This document shows positions 18,272 through 26,864 of a stretch of DNA of 64,000 bases, one piece after another; the stretch's first letter is position 1, and every line of letters begins with the position of its first letter. Source of the stretch: Nitrosomonas eutropha (GTDB lineage: Bacteria > Pseudomonadota > Gammaproteobacteria > Burkholderiales > Nitrosomonadaceae). The position numbers and the translations under genes are program-made. The stretch spans positions 1 to 64,000 of the forward strand of contig NZ_FPBL01000004.1 of the NCBI RefSeq assembly GCF_900116685.1. The letters are read 5' to 3'. The notes under the pieces were generated by a model that ran no database searches, was not told where the DNA came from, and saw nothing but the letters and a program-made list of their open reading frames with translations.

Positions 18272-18413
18272 TGTCAACAGTGATAAAACTGATACACCAC
18301 CATTACATTTATATATTACTTATACGCTTGGTGCGATCCCTGCTTGTTCTTTACGATTCTTGCTGCCCATTGATTGTTGAGATGGCAGCTCTCACCGTTG
18401 ATCGTCGCCACTG

Positions 18414-19106
18414 TTATTTTATTTCTACTATCCCTCCTTCCCGTGCCATTCCACTGATAACCCGCCCGGTAGGGTTGCGTACTTGTACCACTTCTCCTTC
18501 AGCAGCAGCGGTGAGTGCTTCGCCTTCTGTGCTGACGGCAAATCCTGCTCCGGTTGCGGTGAGTCGTACTTTCTGTCCACGTGTGATGACGTGTGGAGCG
18601 CGTAGCTGGTGTGTGCGTATCGGCTGGCCGGAAGCAAGAAAGGTTGCCGCGACCTTGCCGATTGCCTGATCGGGATCCGTGACTGCCCCGGCAGGAATGC
18701 GCACGAGATCGACTTCCTTGCTCACAATATCCTGTGCATCCACTAATTTGCCCATGTTGATGGGCTGTGCGGCGTGTATGGCACTGGCAATCACTTCGAT
18801 TTCAACCGGCACATAAAGCGTCCAGGTAGCTTCATCCTGACAACGCACGCCAACTGAAAATTTTCCCCATAAGCGTCCGCCTGGTGGCAGAAAAGGCTGA
18901 AGCTGGTTACACGGATGCAATGCCTGGCGTGCATCTGGCTGGTTTGTCTTGATGATGACCTTGCCGGGCAGGTGAAGGGTTTCCATGCGTACAAAATCAT
19001 TGACTAGCTTGAGTATTGCTTCTCCAGGTGAATTTCCGCTGGCGATTGCCGTTGTAGAGAGCAGAAGGCTGCATACAAGTATGATCAATAAGGGTTTTTT
19101 GTTCAT
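18414..19106 (-). CDS. flgA: Flagellar P-ring assembly chaperone FlgA
   Basis: FlgA is a periplasmic chaperone needed to assemble FlgI into the P ring. The 230-residue protein has a signal peptide (MNKKPLLIILVCSLLLSTTA IA) and a C-terminal SAF-like domain with GKLVDAQDIVSKEVDLVRIPAG, QPIRTHQLRAPHVITRGQKVRL and VQVRNPTGRVISG, all standard for FlgA. It diverges from flgB across a 226-bp regulatory region. flgM and flgN, which usually follow flgA, are not present downstream. Confidence 0.93.
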   Translation of the reverse strand: MNKKPLLIILVCSLLLSTTAIASGNSPGEAILKLVNDFVRMETLHLPGKVIIKTNQPDARQALHPCNQLQPFLPPGGRLWGKFSVGVRCQDEATWTLYVPVEIEVIASAIHAAQPINMGKLVDAQDIVSKEVDLVRIPAGAVTDPDQAIGKVAATFLASGQPIRTHQLRAPHVITRGQKVRLTATGAGFAVSTEGEALTAAAEGEVVQVRNPTGRVISGMAREGGIVEIK

Positions 19107-19153
19107 GTCCGGTATGGTTGGCTATCGGGATAGATGATCAGGGCGGGCAGCTT

Positions 19154-19174
19154 TTGCCGTTGGCGGCAATTTTT
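19154..19174 (+). terminator. Terminator-like hairpin between flgA and flgB
   Basis: TTGCCG (19154-19159) and CGGCAA (19164-19169) form a 6-bp stem with loop TTGG, followed by five T. On the plus strand this has the form of a small intrinsic terminator. It would block antisense transcription coming from flgA before the flgB promoter. A second TTTTGCCGC follows directly, so a repeat-based regulator site is an alternative. Confidence 0.4.
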
Positions 19175-19282
19175 GCCGCTTGTTCAACATGGTATCGCCG
19201 CAATCCCCTGGCTAACCTGGAAACTAAAAGGTGATCATGGATCAGTTTGATTGATTGGCCGAAAATAATGGCTTATTCAGTC

Positions 19283-19297
19283 TGGCACGGTTCCTGC
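19283..19297 (+). promoter_or_regulatory. Sigma-54-type -24/-12 promoter for the flgB operon
   Basis: TGGCACG (19283-19289), four bases, then CTGC (19294-19297) matches the RpoN consensus TGGCACG-N4-TTGC with GG and GC exactly 10 bases apart. Transcription would start about 12 bases later, near 19309, giving a short leader to the flgB ATG at 19333. No sigma-70 or sigma-28 element of similar quality was seen in this gap. Confidence 0.6.
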
Positions 19298-19332
19298 TTA
19301 TAATAATTATGACTACTTTGCAGGAGGAAAAC

Positions 19333-19743
19333 ATGATCAACAAACTGGATAATCTGCTCGGCTTTAATCAGAAGGCACTCGGGTTACGAGCGGCCCGGCA
19401 GGAGCTGTTATCGGGAAATATTGCTAATGCGGATACCCCAAGTTTTAAGGCGAAAGATTTCGATTTTTCCAAGGCAATGCAAAACGTTCAGTCGCCAAGG
19501 CAGGTACAAAATTCGCTGGCGACGACTTCATCAAGACATATTGGTTTGTCCGATTTCAGATCGATTACGTCCGTGCCGGAGCAGTATCGTGTTCCGCAGC
19601 AACCCAGCATAGACGGCAATACCGTTGATATGGATACCGAGCGTATGCAGTTTATGGATAACGCCATGCGCTATGACGCCGGACTGACATTTATCAGCGG
19701 CCAGTTCCGGACCCTGTTATCCGCTATCAGAGAAGGAAATTAA
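19333..19743 (+). CDS. flgB: Flagellar proximal rod protein FlgB
   Basis: FlgB forms the proximal rod of the flagellar basal body. With the ATG at 19333, preceded by a strong AGGAGGAAAAC, it has 136 residues. The rod/hook N-terminal motif is LLSGNIANADTPSFKAKDFDF, and the protein ends with the FlgB pattern VDMDTERMQFMDNAMRYDAG. Longer in-frame starts upstream lack a ribosome-binding site and would overlap the promoter. It is the first gene of flgBCDEFGHIJ. Confidence 0.95.
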   Translation: MINKLDNLLGFNQKALGLRAARQELLSGNIANADTPSFKAKDFDFSKAMQNVQSPRQVQNSLATTSSRHIGLSDFRSITSVPEQYRVPQQPSIDGNTVDMDTERMQFMDNAMRYDAGLTFISGQFRTLLSAIREGN

Positions 19744-19748
19744 CAGCC

Positions 19749-20153
19749 ATGTCCCTGTTCAGTGTATTCAATGTCGCCGGTTCAGCCATGGCCGCCCAGT
19801 CACAGCGGCTGAATGTGGTGGCCAGTAATCTCGCCAATGCAGACAGTGCCACCAGTTCAACGGGCGAAGCCTATCGTTCCCGGCAAGTTGTGTTTCGTAC
19901 CGTTGATGTCTCTGCGGATAAGGCAAAGGGCGTCAAAGTGGCGGGTGTTGTGCATGATCCCTCCCCCATGCGGGTGGTTCATGACCCGAAACATCCGATG
20001 GCGGATGAAAAGGGTTATGTCACCTTGCCCAATGTCAACGTGGTGGATGAAATGGTCAACATGATGTCGGCATCGCGCTCTTATCAGAACAGTGTTGACA
20101 TGATGAACGTCACCAAGACGCTGCTGCAAAAAACACTATCAATTGGTCAATAA
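19749..20153 (+). CDS. flgC: Flagellar proximal rod protein FlgC
   Basis: FlgC is a rod subunit. The 134-residue protein starts MSLFSVFNVAGSAMAAQSQRL, has the axial-protein motif VVASNLANADS, then YVTLPNVNVVDEMVNMMSASRSYQ near the C-terminus, all typical. It starts 5 bp after the flgB stop and is followed by flgD after 12 bp, consistent with one operon. Confidence 0.96.
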   Translation: MSLFSVFNVAGSAMAAQSQRLNVVASNLANADSATSSTGEAYRSRQVVFRTVDVSADKAKGVKVAGVVHDPSPMRVVHDPKHPMADEKGYVTLPNVNVVDEMVNMMSASRSYQNSVDMMNVTKTLLQKTLSIGQ

Positions 20154-20165
20154 GGAGAGATGGAC

Positions 20166-20837
20166 ATGAGTCAGGTACAAAATAATTCCAGCGTATCCGA
20201 GCTGCTGGCTTCAAATGGCGGCAGTATCAAGACTGCCCGCAAGGGTGATGAGGATATGCAGGAGCGGTTTCTCAAGTTGCTGGTGACACAAATGCAGAAT
20301 CAGGATCCGCTCAGCCCAATGGATAACGCGGAAGTGACCAGCCAGATGGCGCAGATCAGTACCGTGAGCGGTATCGACAAACTCAATAGTACGCTGGAAA
20401 AGCTGGTATCGGATTCCGATGCACGGCGTTCATTTGAAGCAGCCAACATGATTGGCCGCAGTGTGCTGATTCCGGGTGCTGATATGCAACTGGAGAACCA
20501 TACCGGGATCGGCGGATTTGAGCTGACCGAACCGGCAGATAAGCTGGTCGTCACCATCAAGGATAGCGCCGGTATTGCCGTGCGCGACATTGATCTGGGC
20601 GCACAACCAGCGGGCGTTGGCACATTTGCCTGGGATGGCCTGGCAAACAATGGTAACGAAGCTGCCGGGGGGCAATACAGTTTCGCCCTGAAAGCCGTGC
20701 GCAGTAACCAGGAAGTAGCTGCTTCCACCTTGGCATTTGGTTCGGTCAGCAGTGCGCAGGCTGGCAAGGACGGCGCCCTGCTGGAAGTGGGCAGGCTGGG
20801 TTATGTCGGAATGGATGATATTAAAAAAATATTTTGA
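20166..20837 (+). CDS. flgD: Hook-capping protein FlgD
   Basis: FlgD caps the growing hook and is required for FlgE polymerisation. Family landmarks are the N-terminal MQERFLKLLVTQMQNQDPLSPMDNAE, the TSQMAQISTVSGIDKLN segment, and a C-terminal immunoglobulin-like region with FAWDGLANNGNEAAGGQYSF. GGAGAG at 20153-20158 is best spaced for the ATG at 20166 rather than the in-frame ATG at 20160. This start gives 223 residues. Confidence 0.95.
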   Translation: MSQVQNNSSVSELLASNGGSIKTARKGDEDMQERFLKLLVTQMQNQDPLSPMDNAEVTSQMAQISTVSGIDKLNSTLEKLVSDSDARRSFEAANMIGRSVLIPGADMQLENHTGIGGFELTEPADKLVVTIKDSAGIAVRDIDLGAQPAGVGTFAWDGLANNGNEAAGGQYSFALKAVRSNQEVAASTLAFGSVSSAQAGKDGALLEVGRLGYVGMDDIKKIF

Positions 20838-20851
20838 TCGGGAGGTAAATC

Positions 20852-22078
20852 ATGGGTTTTCAACATGGATTGAGTGGATTAAGAGCAGCTTCAGCCAAGC
20901 TGGACGTCACCGGTAACAATATCGCCAATGCCAACACGGTTGGCTTCAAGCAATCACAAGCGCAGTTTGCTGATGTTTACGCCAATGCGCTGGGAGGCGG
21001 CAGGAATCAGATCGGGATTGGTACTCAATTGATAGCCGTTGCACAGGAGCTTAGCCAAGGAAACGTGACCCCGACCGATAACCCACTGGATGTGGCGATT
21101 ACCGGGAATGGTTTTTTCCGGATGAACAACAACGGTACGACCAGCTATACCCGGAACGGCCAGTTTCATCTGGACAAGGGTGGCTTTCTGGTCAATGCGA
21201 GCAATTACAATGTCACCGGTTTTGGGGCGGATGCGGCTGGCACAATCATTCCCAATGTTCCGGTTAATTTACGGTTGCCTACAGCAGATTTGACGCCCAA
21301 GCCGACTACCAGTTTTATGGCGGGAGTGAACCTAGATGCGCGCACCGACGTACCGTCATCGCTGCCTACTTTTGATGCAGCTAATCCATCGACTTATACC
21401 CACTCCACTTCAGGTGAGGTTTTTGACAGTTTCGGTAATGCTCATATATTGAATTTATATTTCCAGAAAACAGCCTCATCCAATTGGGGAGTATATGCAA
21501 CTGTGGAGGGATCAGCAAGCGGAGTGGATTTCAGTGGCTCATCTTCTCTCCCACTGACTTTTGATTCTTCCGGAATCATGACAATACCCACCGGATCGGT
21601 TTCAGCCACCGTGAATTTTACTGACCCCACCATCCAGCCACTTGCGTTATCCATTGATCTGTCCCGCTCTACCCAGTTTGGCAGCAAATTCGGGGTGAAT
21701 GCAATGAATCAGGATGGGTTTGCTTCCGGGCGTCTGGCCGGGTACAGCATTGCTGATAATGGTGAGATCAGAGCCAGTTACACCAATAATGTCACGCGCA
21801 CAGTCGGGCAGCTTGCGCTGGCGGGTTTTTCCAATCCGAATGGCCTCAAGCCGATGGGCAATAATCAATGGGTAGAGACCGCTGAATCCGGATTGCCGCT
21901 GATAGGCACTCCGGAGACCGGTGTGCTGGGTTCATTACAATCTTCAGCAGTAGAAGAATCCAATGTCGATCTGACGACTGAACTGGTCAGTCTAATCATG
22001 ACACAACGTGTCTATCAGGCCAATGCCAAGACCATTCAGACGCAGGATGCGGTCATGCAGTCCATCATGAATATCTGA
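20852..22078 (+). CDS. flgE: Flagellar hook protein FlgE
   Basis: FlgE builds the hook. The 408-residue protein has the N-terminal axial motif LDVTGNNIANANTVGFKQS, a DVAITGNGFFRM segment, the FlgE central domains with VFDSFGNAHILNLYF, and the C-terminal SNVDLTTELVSLIMTQRVYQANAKTIQTQD. A GGGAGG ribosome-binding site precedes the ATG. The size is typical for Betaproteobacteria. Confidence 0.96.
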   Translation: MGFQHGLSGLRAASAKLDVTGNNIANANTVGFKQSQAQFADVYANALGGGRNQIGIGTQLIAVAQELSQGNVTPTDNPLDVAITGNGFFRMNNNGTTSYTRNGQFHLDKGGFLVNASNYNVTGFGADAAGTIIPNVPVNLRLPTADLTPKPTTSFMAGVNLDARTDVPSSLPTFDAANPSTYTHSTSGEVFDSFGNAHILNLYFQKTASSNWGVYATVEGSASGVDFSGSSSLPLTFDSSGIMTIPTGSVSATVNFTDPTIQPLALSIDLSRSTQFGSKFGVNAMNQDGFASGRLAGYSIADNGEIRASYTNNVTRTVGQLALAGFSNPNGLKPMGNNQWVETAESGLPLIGTPETGVLGSLQSSAVEESNVDLTTELVSLIMTQRVYQANAKTIQTQDAVMQSIMNI

Positions 22079-22116
22079 GGATTTTCTGTTTAACCCTAAT
22101 CTGGTGAGTATCTGAA

Positions 22117-22860
22117 ATGGATAGACTGATTTATACCGCGATGACCGGCGCATTGCATACCCTGACGCAGCAGGCAACGGTTTCCCATAATCTGGCCAAC
22201 GCCTCGACCACAGGTTTTCGCGCACAGGCTGATGCTTTCCGGGCCGTGCCGGTTTATGGGGAATCGCTACCTACCCGTGCATTCGTGCTGGATTCGACGA
22301 CGGGTGCGGATTTCACACCGGGTACGATCCAGCAGACCAACCGTCCGCTGGATGTGGCGATACAAGGTTCCGGCTGGATTACGGTACAACTTGAAAACGG
22401 TGAAGAGGCCTATACCCGGCATGGCAATCTCAAGACGGATGCCAACGGTGTACTGCAAACACAGCAGGGATTCAATATCAAGGGAGAAACGGGGCCGATT
22501 GCCATTCCACCGGATAGTCGAGTGGCGATTGGTAAGGATGGCAGCGTCTCGGTATTGCCGTCGGATTCCCGAATCACAGCGGTGTCGATTATCGGGCGCA
22601 TCAAACTGGTAGATCCGCCTGCGGAACAGCTTGTCAGGGGAGATGATGGTCTGTTCCGGTTGAAACAAGGGGGTGAAGCACCTGCCAGCGGTAAAGTGGC
22701 CCTGATTGATGGAGCGCTTGAGAGCAGTAATGTTAATGCAGTCAGTGAGATGGTGAAGATGATTACGCTTGCCAGGCAGTTCGATATGCAAATGAAGATG
22801 CTCGAAAATGCCAAGCAGAATGCCCAGCAAGCCAGTGAAATTATGACACTGAGAGGCTGA
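22117..22860 (+). CDS. flgF: Flagellar proximal rod protein FlgF
   Basis: FlgF is a single-copy rod protein between the proximal and distal rod. The 247-residue sequence begins MDRLIYTAMTGALHTLTQQA, has VSHNLANASTTGFRAQ, LDVAIQGSGWITVQ, and ends with SNVNAVSEMVKMITLARQFD, which distinguishes FlgF from FlgG. It lies between flgE and flgG. Confidence 0.95.
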   Translation: MDRLIYTAMTGALHTLTQQATVSHNLANASTTGFRAQADAFRAVPVYGESLPTRAFVLDSTTGADFTPGTIQQTNRPLDVAIQGSGWITVQLENGEEAYTRHGNLKTDANGVLQTQQGFNIKGETGPIAIPPDSRVAIGKDGSVSVLPSDSRITAVSIIGRIKLVDPPAEQLVRGDDGLFRLKQGGEAPASGKVALIDGALESSNVNAVSEMVKMITLARQFDMQMKMLENAKQNAQQASEIMTLRG

Positions 22861-22898
22861 GTTCCACCCGTTTTTAACTTTCCAAAAAGGATAACGCT

Positions 22899-23681
22899 AT
22901 GGTTCGCTCGTTGTGGATCTCAAAAACCGGTCTGGATGCCCAGCAGACCAAAATGGATGTGATTGCCAATAACCTGGCTAACATCAGTACCAATGGCTTC
23001 AAGCGCATGCGTCCGGTGTTTGAAGATTTGCTGTACCAGACCATCCGTCAGCCAGGTGCCCAGTCATCCGAACGCACGCGTCTACCTTCCGGTTTGCAGC
23101 TGGGAACCGGAGTACGGCCGGTGGCGACCGAAAATATCTTTTTGCAGGGAAATTTACAGCAGACCGGCAATACACGTGATGTAGCGATTCAAGGGGAAGG
23201 ATTTTTCCAGATTTTGCTGCCGGATGGCACGCTGGCTTATACCCGCGATGGTGCATTCCAATCTGATCAGGATGGACAGTTGGTGACTTCCAGTGGCTTT
23301 CCGCTGCAGCCGTCCATTACCATTCCACCGAATACGCTGAGTATCACGATCGGACGGGACGGTACGGTATCCGTGCTGACACCGGGTTCGACTGCACCGT
23401 TGCCGGTGGGCAATATTCAATTAACCTCTTTCATTAACCCTGCCGGACTACAGCGCTTTGGTGAAAACCTTTATCTGGAGACGATGAGCAGCGGCGTGCC
23501 CAATCCCGGTATCCCGGGGACCAACGGCATCGGACTGCTGAATCAGGGATTTGTGGAAACTTCCAATGTGAATGTGGTGGAAGAGCTGGTTGAAATGATC
23601 CAGACCCAGCGCGCGTATGAAATCAATTCCCGGTCGATCCAGACTTCCGACCAGATGTTGAGCAGATTGACTCAACTTTGA
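22899..23681 (+). CDS. flgG: Flagellar distal rod protein FlgG
   Basis: FlgG forms the distal rod that passes through the P and L rings. The 260-residue protein begins [20 protein letters not shown] and shows [26 protein letters not shown], with the FlgG-type insert after the first motif, then [12 protein letters not shown] and the C-terminal [32 protein letters not shown] precedes the start. Confidence 0.97.
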   Translation: MVRSLWISKTGLDAQQTKMDVIANNLANISTNGFKRMRPVFEDLLYQTIRQPGAQSSERTRLPSGLQLGTGVRPVATENIFLQGNLQQTGNTRDVAIQGEGFFQILLPDGTLAYTRDGAFQSDQDGQLVTSSGFPLQPSITIPPNTLSITIGRDGTVSVLTPGSTAPLPVGNIQLTSFINPAGLQRFGENLYLETMSSGVPNPGIPGTNGIGLLNQGFVETSNVNVVEELVEMIQTQRAYEINSRSIQTSDQMLSRLTQL

Positions 23682-23691
23682 TCCAGCTTTA

Positions 23692-24438
23692 ATGAATATG
23701 TTTTTTACACATTGCTTTGACGCAATAAATCAGCGTCTTCTTGGCACGCTGATTTCTCCCGTATTAATTGTCCTGGTTAGTATGGTGACAGGGTGTTCGA
23801 TGATGACGCCTGCACCGAAAGTGCAGCAGCCGATGACGATTCGACCGCCCGAGTCGCTGATTATTTCTGCCAGTCAGAGCAATGGCGGTATTTATCAGGC
23901 TGCATTCAACTATCAGGGCAGTGGGCGTTATACACCGTTGTTTGAAGATCGGCGCGCGCGCGGTATCGGTGACACCATCATCGTCATGCTCAACGAGAAG
24001 ACCAATGCGAGTAAGAAAAGTGGCAGCAACGCTCAGCGTGATGGGGGGATTGATCTTTCAGTGCCGTCATTCCTCGGTTTGCCGTTCAAATCTATTTTTC
24101 AGGATCTTGATCTGGAAGCCAAATCAAGCAACAAGTTTGATGGCAAAGGAGAGAGTTCCAGCAACAATAATTTCACCGGCACGATTACTGTGACGGTGAT
24201 CGACATTCTGCCCAACGGCAATCTGCTGGTGAGCGGCGAAAAGCAGATCGGAATCAATCAGGGGCATGAATTCATCCGGCTTTCCGGGGTGATCAATCCG
24301 ATTAATGTCATGAACAACACCGTGTCATCGGTGCAGGTGGCCGATGCGCGTATCGAATACCGGGGCACCGGTTATCTGGATGAAGCGCAAACCATGGGCT
24401 GGCTGTCACGTTTCTTTTTGTCGATTTCACCTTTTTGA
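23692..24438 (+). CDS. flgH: Flagellar L-ring lipoprotein FlgH
   Basis: FlgH forms the outer-membrane L ring. The 248-residue precursor has a long N-terminus with the hydrophobic segment [18 protein letters not shown], a lipobox whose Cys (about residue 35) would be lipidated. The FlgH core follows: [40 protein letters not shown] and [20 protein letters not shown], ending [12 protein letters not shown]. It sits between flgG and flgI as usual. Confidence 0.96.
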   Translation: MNMFFTHCFDAINQRLLGTLISPVLIVLVSMVTGCSMMTPAPKVQQPMTIRPPESLIISASQSNGGIYQAAFNYQGSGRYTPLFEDRRARGIGDTIIVMLNEKTNASKKSGSNAQRDGGIDLSVPSFLGLPFKSIFQDLDLEAKSSNKFDGKGESSSNNNFTGTITVTVIDILPNGNLLVSGEKQIGINQGHEFIRLSGVINPINVMNNTVSSVQVADARIEYRGTGYLDEAQTMGWLSRFFLSISPF

Positions 24439-24459
24439 GCATACCAGAGGCATATCGCT

Positions 24460-25587
24460 ATGACTTTATCCAAATGGATTCGGAGTTTCGGGCTGCTGAG
24501 TCTCGGATTATTGAGTTGCCTGATCATTTCTGCTCCAGCTTTTGCCGAGCGCATTAAGGATCTGGTCAATATCCAGGGCGTGCGTGCTAACCAGTTGATT
24601 GGTTATGGATTGGTAGTTGGCTTAGATGGTACGGGTGATCAGACCCAGCAGACACCCTTTACCGTACAAAGTATCCTCAGCATGTTGGGGCAATTGGGTG
24701 TGAATCTGCCGCCAGGAGTCAATTTACAGTTACGCAACGTTGCTTCTGTCATGGTAACGGCCACCTTGCCGGCCTTCGCCAAACCGGGGCAGCAGATTGA
24801 TGTGACGGTTTCATCCATGGGTAATGCCAAGAGTCTGCGTGGTGGCACCTTGCTGATGACGCCGTTAAAAGGGATTGATAACCAGGTGTATGCCGTTGCA
24901 CAAGGCAGTCTGGTGATTGGCGGGGCAGGTGCCAGTTCAGCCGGCAGCAGCGTTCAGATCAATCATCTGGGCGCAGGGCGGATCAGTGCAGGTGCAATCG
25001 TGGAACGCGCTGTGCCGACGCTGCTCGGCCAGGGAGAGTACATCAACCTGGAATTACATGACACTGATTTCACGACTGCACGGCGTATCGTGGAGACGAT
25101 CAACGGCCGCTTTTCGTATGGAACGGCTACCGCACTGGATGGGCGCGTTATCCAGCTGCGGGCACCCGTGGATAACAATCAGCGTGTCACATTTATTTCA
25201 CAAATTGAAGGTCTTGATGTCATGCCGGCACAGGGTGCGGCCAAGGTCATCATCAATGCGCGTACCGGTTCGGTCGTCATGAACCAGATGGTGACGCTTG
25301 AACCCAGTGCAGTGGCGCATGGCAATCTCTCGGTGATCATCAATACCCAGCCGATTGTCAGCCAGCCCGGACCCTTCTCACAGCGTGGTGAAACGGTGGT
25401 GGTGCCGCAATCACAAATCGAAGTGCGTTCGGAAGAAGGTAATCTGATGTTGTTGCCGGGATCAGCCAGTCTGGCTGATGTGGTGAAAGCGCTGAATGCC
25501 ATTGGTGCCACTCCGCAGGATTTGCTGGCAATTTTGCAGGCACTCAAGGCGGCAGGGTCATTACGGGCAGAGTTGGAAATTATTTGA
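24460..25587 (+). CDS. flgI: Flagellar P-ring protein FlgI
   Basis: FlgI forms the periplasmic P ring and depends on FlgA. The 375-residue precursor has a signal peptide (ending [11 protein letters not shown]), then [60 protein letters not shown], and the C-terminal [27 protein letters not shown]. These are standard FlgI blocks. Confidence 0.97.
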   Translation: MTLSKWIRSFGLLSLGLLSCLIISAPAFAERIKDLVNIQGVRANQLIGYGLVVGLDGTGDQTQQTPFTVQSILSMLGQLGVNLPPGVNLQLRNVASVMVTATLPAFAKPGQQIDVTVSSMGNAKSLRGGTLLMTPLKGIDNQVYAVAQGSLVIGGAGASSAGSSVQINHLGAGRISAGAIVERAVPTLLGQGEYINLELHDTDFTTARRIVETINGRFSYGTATALDGRVIQLRAPVDNNQRVTFISQIEGLDVMPAQGAAKVIINARTGSVVMNQMVTLEPSAVAHGNLSVIINTQPIVSQPGPFSQRGETVVVPQSQIEVRSEEGNLMLLPGSASLADVVKALNAIGATPQDLLAILQALKAAGSLRAELEII

Positions 25588-25600
25588 TTGGGTTGGCAAC

Positions 25601-26608
25601 ATGATCAATTCATCTGATATTTCCGGCCAGCTGGCTATTGATGCGCAAGCAGTTGATCAATTGCGCGATCAGGCTCGGCGCGATCCGCAGGAAGGGCTGA
25701 AGCAGACAGCAAAACAGTTTGAGGCGCTGTTTCTCAACATGATGATGAAAAGTATGCGTGAAGCTACGCCCAAAGAAGGATTGTTTGATAGTGATCAATC
25801 ACGTTTTTATACCCAGATGCTTGATCAGCAACTGGTACAGAATCTTTCTGACAAGGGAATTGGCCTGGCAGACATGATCGTGCGGCAACTGTCACAAGCT
25901 ATTGACAAGGAACAGGCTAATGCCATAGACGGAGCAGAATCTCTCCTGACAGCTATTGTCGGAAATGATGAGAAACCGCTGGTTTCACTGGCGCCGGGGC
26001 AAACAAAGGATCTGCCTTCTCAACTCTGGGCGAATCTCAATCGAGCTACCGCTAAACCAAATTTTTCAGCTGTCTCGCCTGCATTGCAGCCGAACCGGAT
26101 GGGAATTGCTTCCAGCTCTGGGAATGATGGCCCTGAGATGTCTGTGATTGATCAACCCAGAGAATTTGTGCTGGATGTATTGCCGCATGCCCGCAAGATA
26201 GCGCGTGAAACCGGCATCCCGGAACATTTCATGATTGCCCAGGCCGCACTGGAAACCGGCTGGGGCAGGCATCAGATCCGCCGGGCGGACAATCAGCCAA
26301 GCTTCAATCTGTTTGGCATCAAGGCAAGTGGGAACTGGCGCGGACAAGTGGTGGAAACCATGACCACCGAATATGTGGATGGTACACCGCAGAAGATCAG
26401 GGAAAAATTCCGGGCTTACAGTTCCTACGAGGAAGCCTTCCGAGACTATGCGCGGTTACTGCAGAACAACCCCCGTTATGCAGCTGTGCTGAAAAGCCGC
26501 AGTGCCACAGCGTTTGCCTGGGGGTTGCAGCAGGCTGGTTATGCGACTGATCCATCCTACGCGGAAAAGCTGCTGAAGATTATTAATAGTGATGCATTGA
26601 ACATATAA
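25601..26608 (+). CDS. flgJ: FlgJ: rod cap and peptidoglycan hydrolase
   Basis: FlgJ caps the rod and opens the peptidoglycan. From the ATG at 25601 it has 335 residues. The N-terminal rod-binding domain shows LKQTAKQFEALFLNMMMKSMREATP and YTQMLDQQL. After a linker, the C-terminal glucosaminidase domain has HFMIAQAALETGWGRHQI, SFNLFGIKASGNWRGQ and YSSYEEAFRDYARLL. The Glu in ALETGWG is the expected catalytic acid. The long in-frame extension inside flgI is not a likely start. It is the last gene of the flgB operon. Confidence 0.95.
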   Translation: MINSSDISGQLAIDAQAVDQLRDQARRDPQEGLKQTAKQFEALFLNMMMKSMREATPKEGLFDSDQSRFYTQMLDQQLVQNLSDKGIGLADMIVRQLSQAIDKEQANAIDGAESLLTAIVGNDEKPLVSLAPGQTKDLPSQLWANLNRATAKPNFSAVSPALQPNRMGIASSSGNDGPEMSVIDQPREFVLDVLPHARKIARETGIPEHFMIAQAALETGWGRHQIRRADNQPSFNLFGIKASGNWRGQVVETMTTEYVDGTPQKIREKFRAYSSYEEAFRDYARLLQNNPRYAAVLKSRSATAFAWGLQQAGYATDPSYAEKLLKIINSDALNI

Positions 26609-26864
26609 AGAATTATCGAATATCTGCCACTTTTTTGCGAATGCCAGCATCCAGTAGCAGTGGCTCCAAAGGTGTTGAGTTGCTCGCTATCTGTTTTACT
26701 ACATTCACAGTCACGGCTAAATCTTAAAGCGGATCTCGTAAAGATAGAGAGAGGGGTGCGGGATTCATAACGAAATGAGCAAATATGCTGAATTATTGCT
26801 TTAATCCCACCGGAATTTTGCCGTAAACAAATAGAAGTAATTCACGACTATCGAGGATAGGACA
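26609..26864. promoter_or_regulatory. 256-bp gap before flgK, with a weak sigma-28-like element
   Basis: flgK and flgL probably have their own promoter here. GCCGTAAA at 26820-26827 resembles the sigma-28 -10 box GCCGATAA, and an 8-base TTAATCCC lies 11 bases upstream, but the -35 match is poor. A ribosome-binding site GAGGATAGG precedes the flgK ATG. No convincing terminator for the flgB operon was found. Confidence 0.3.
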
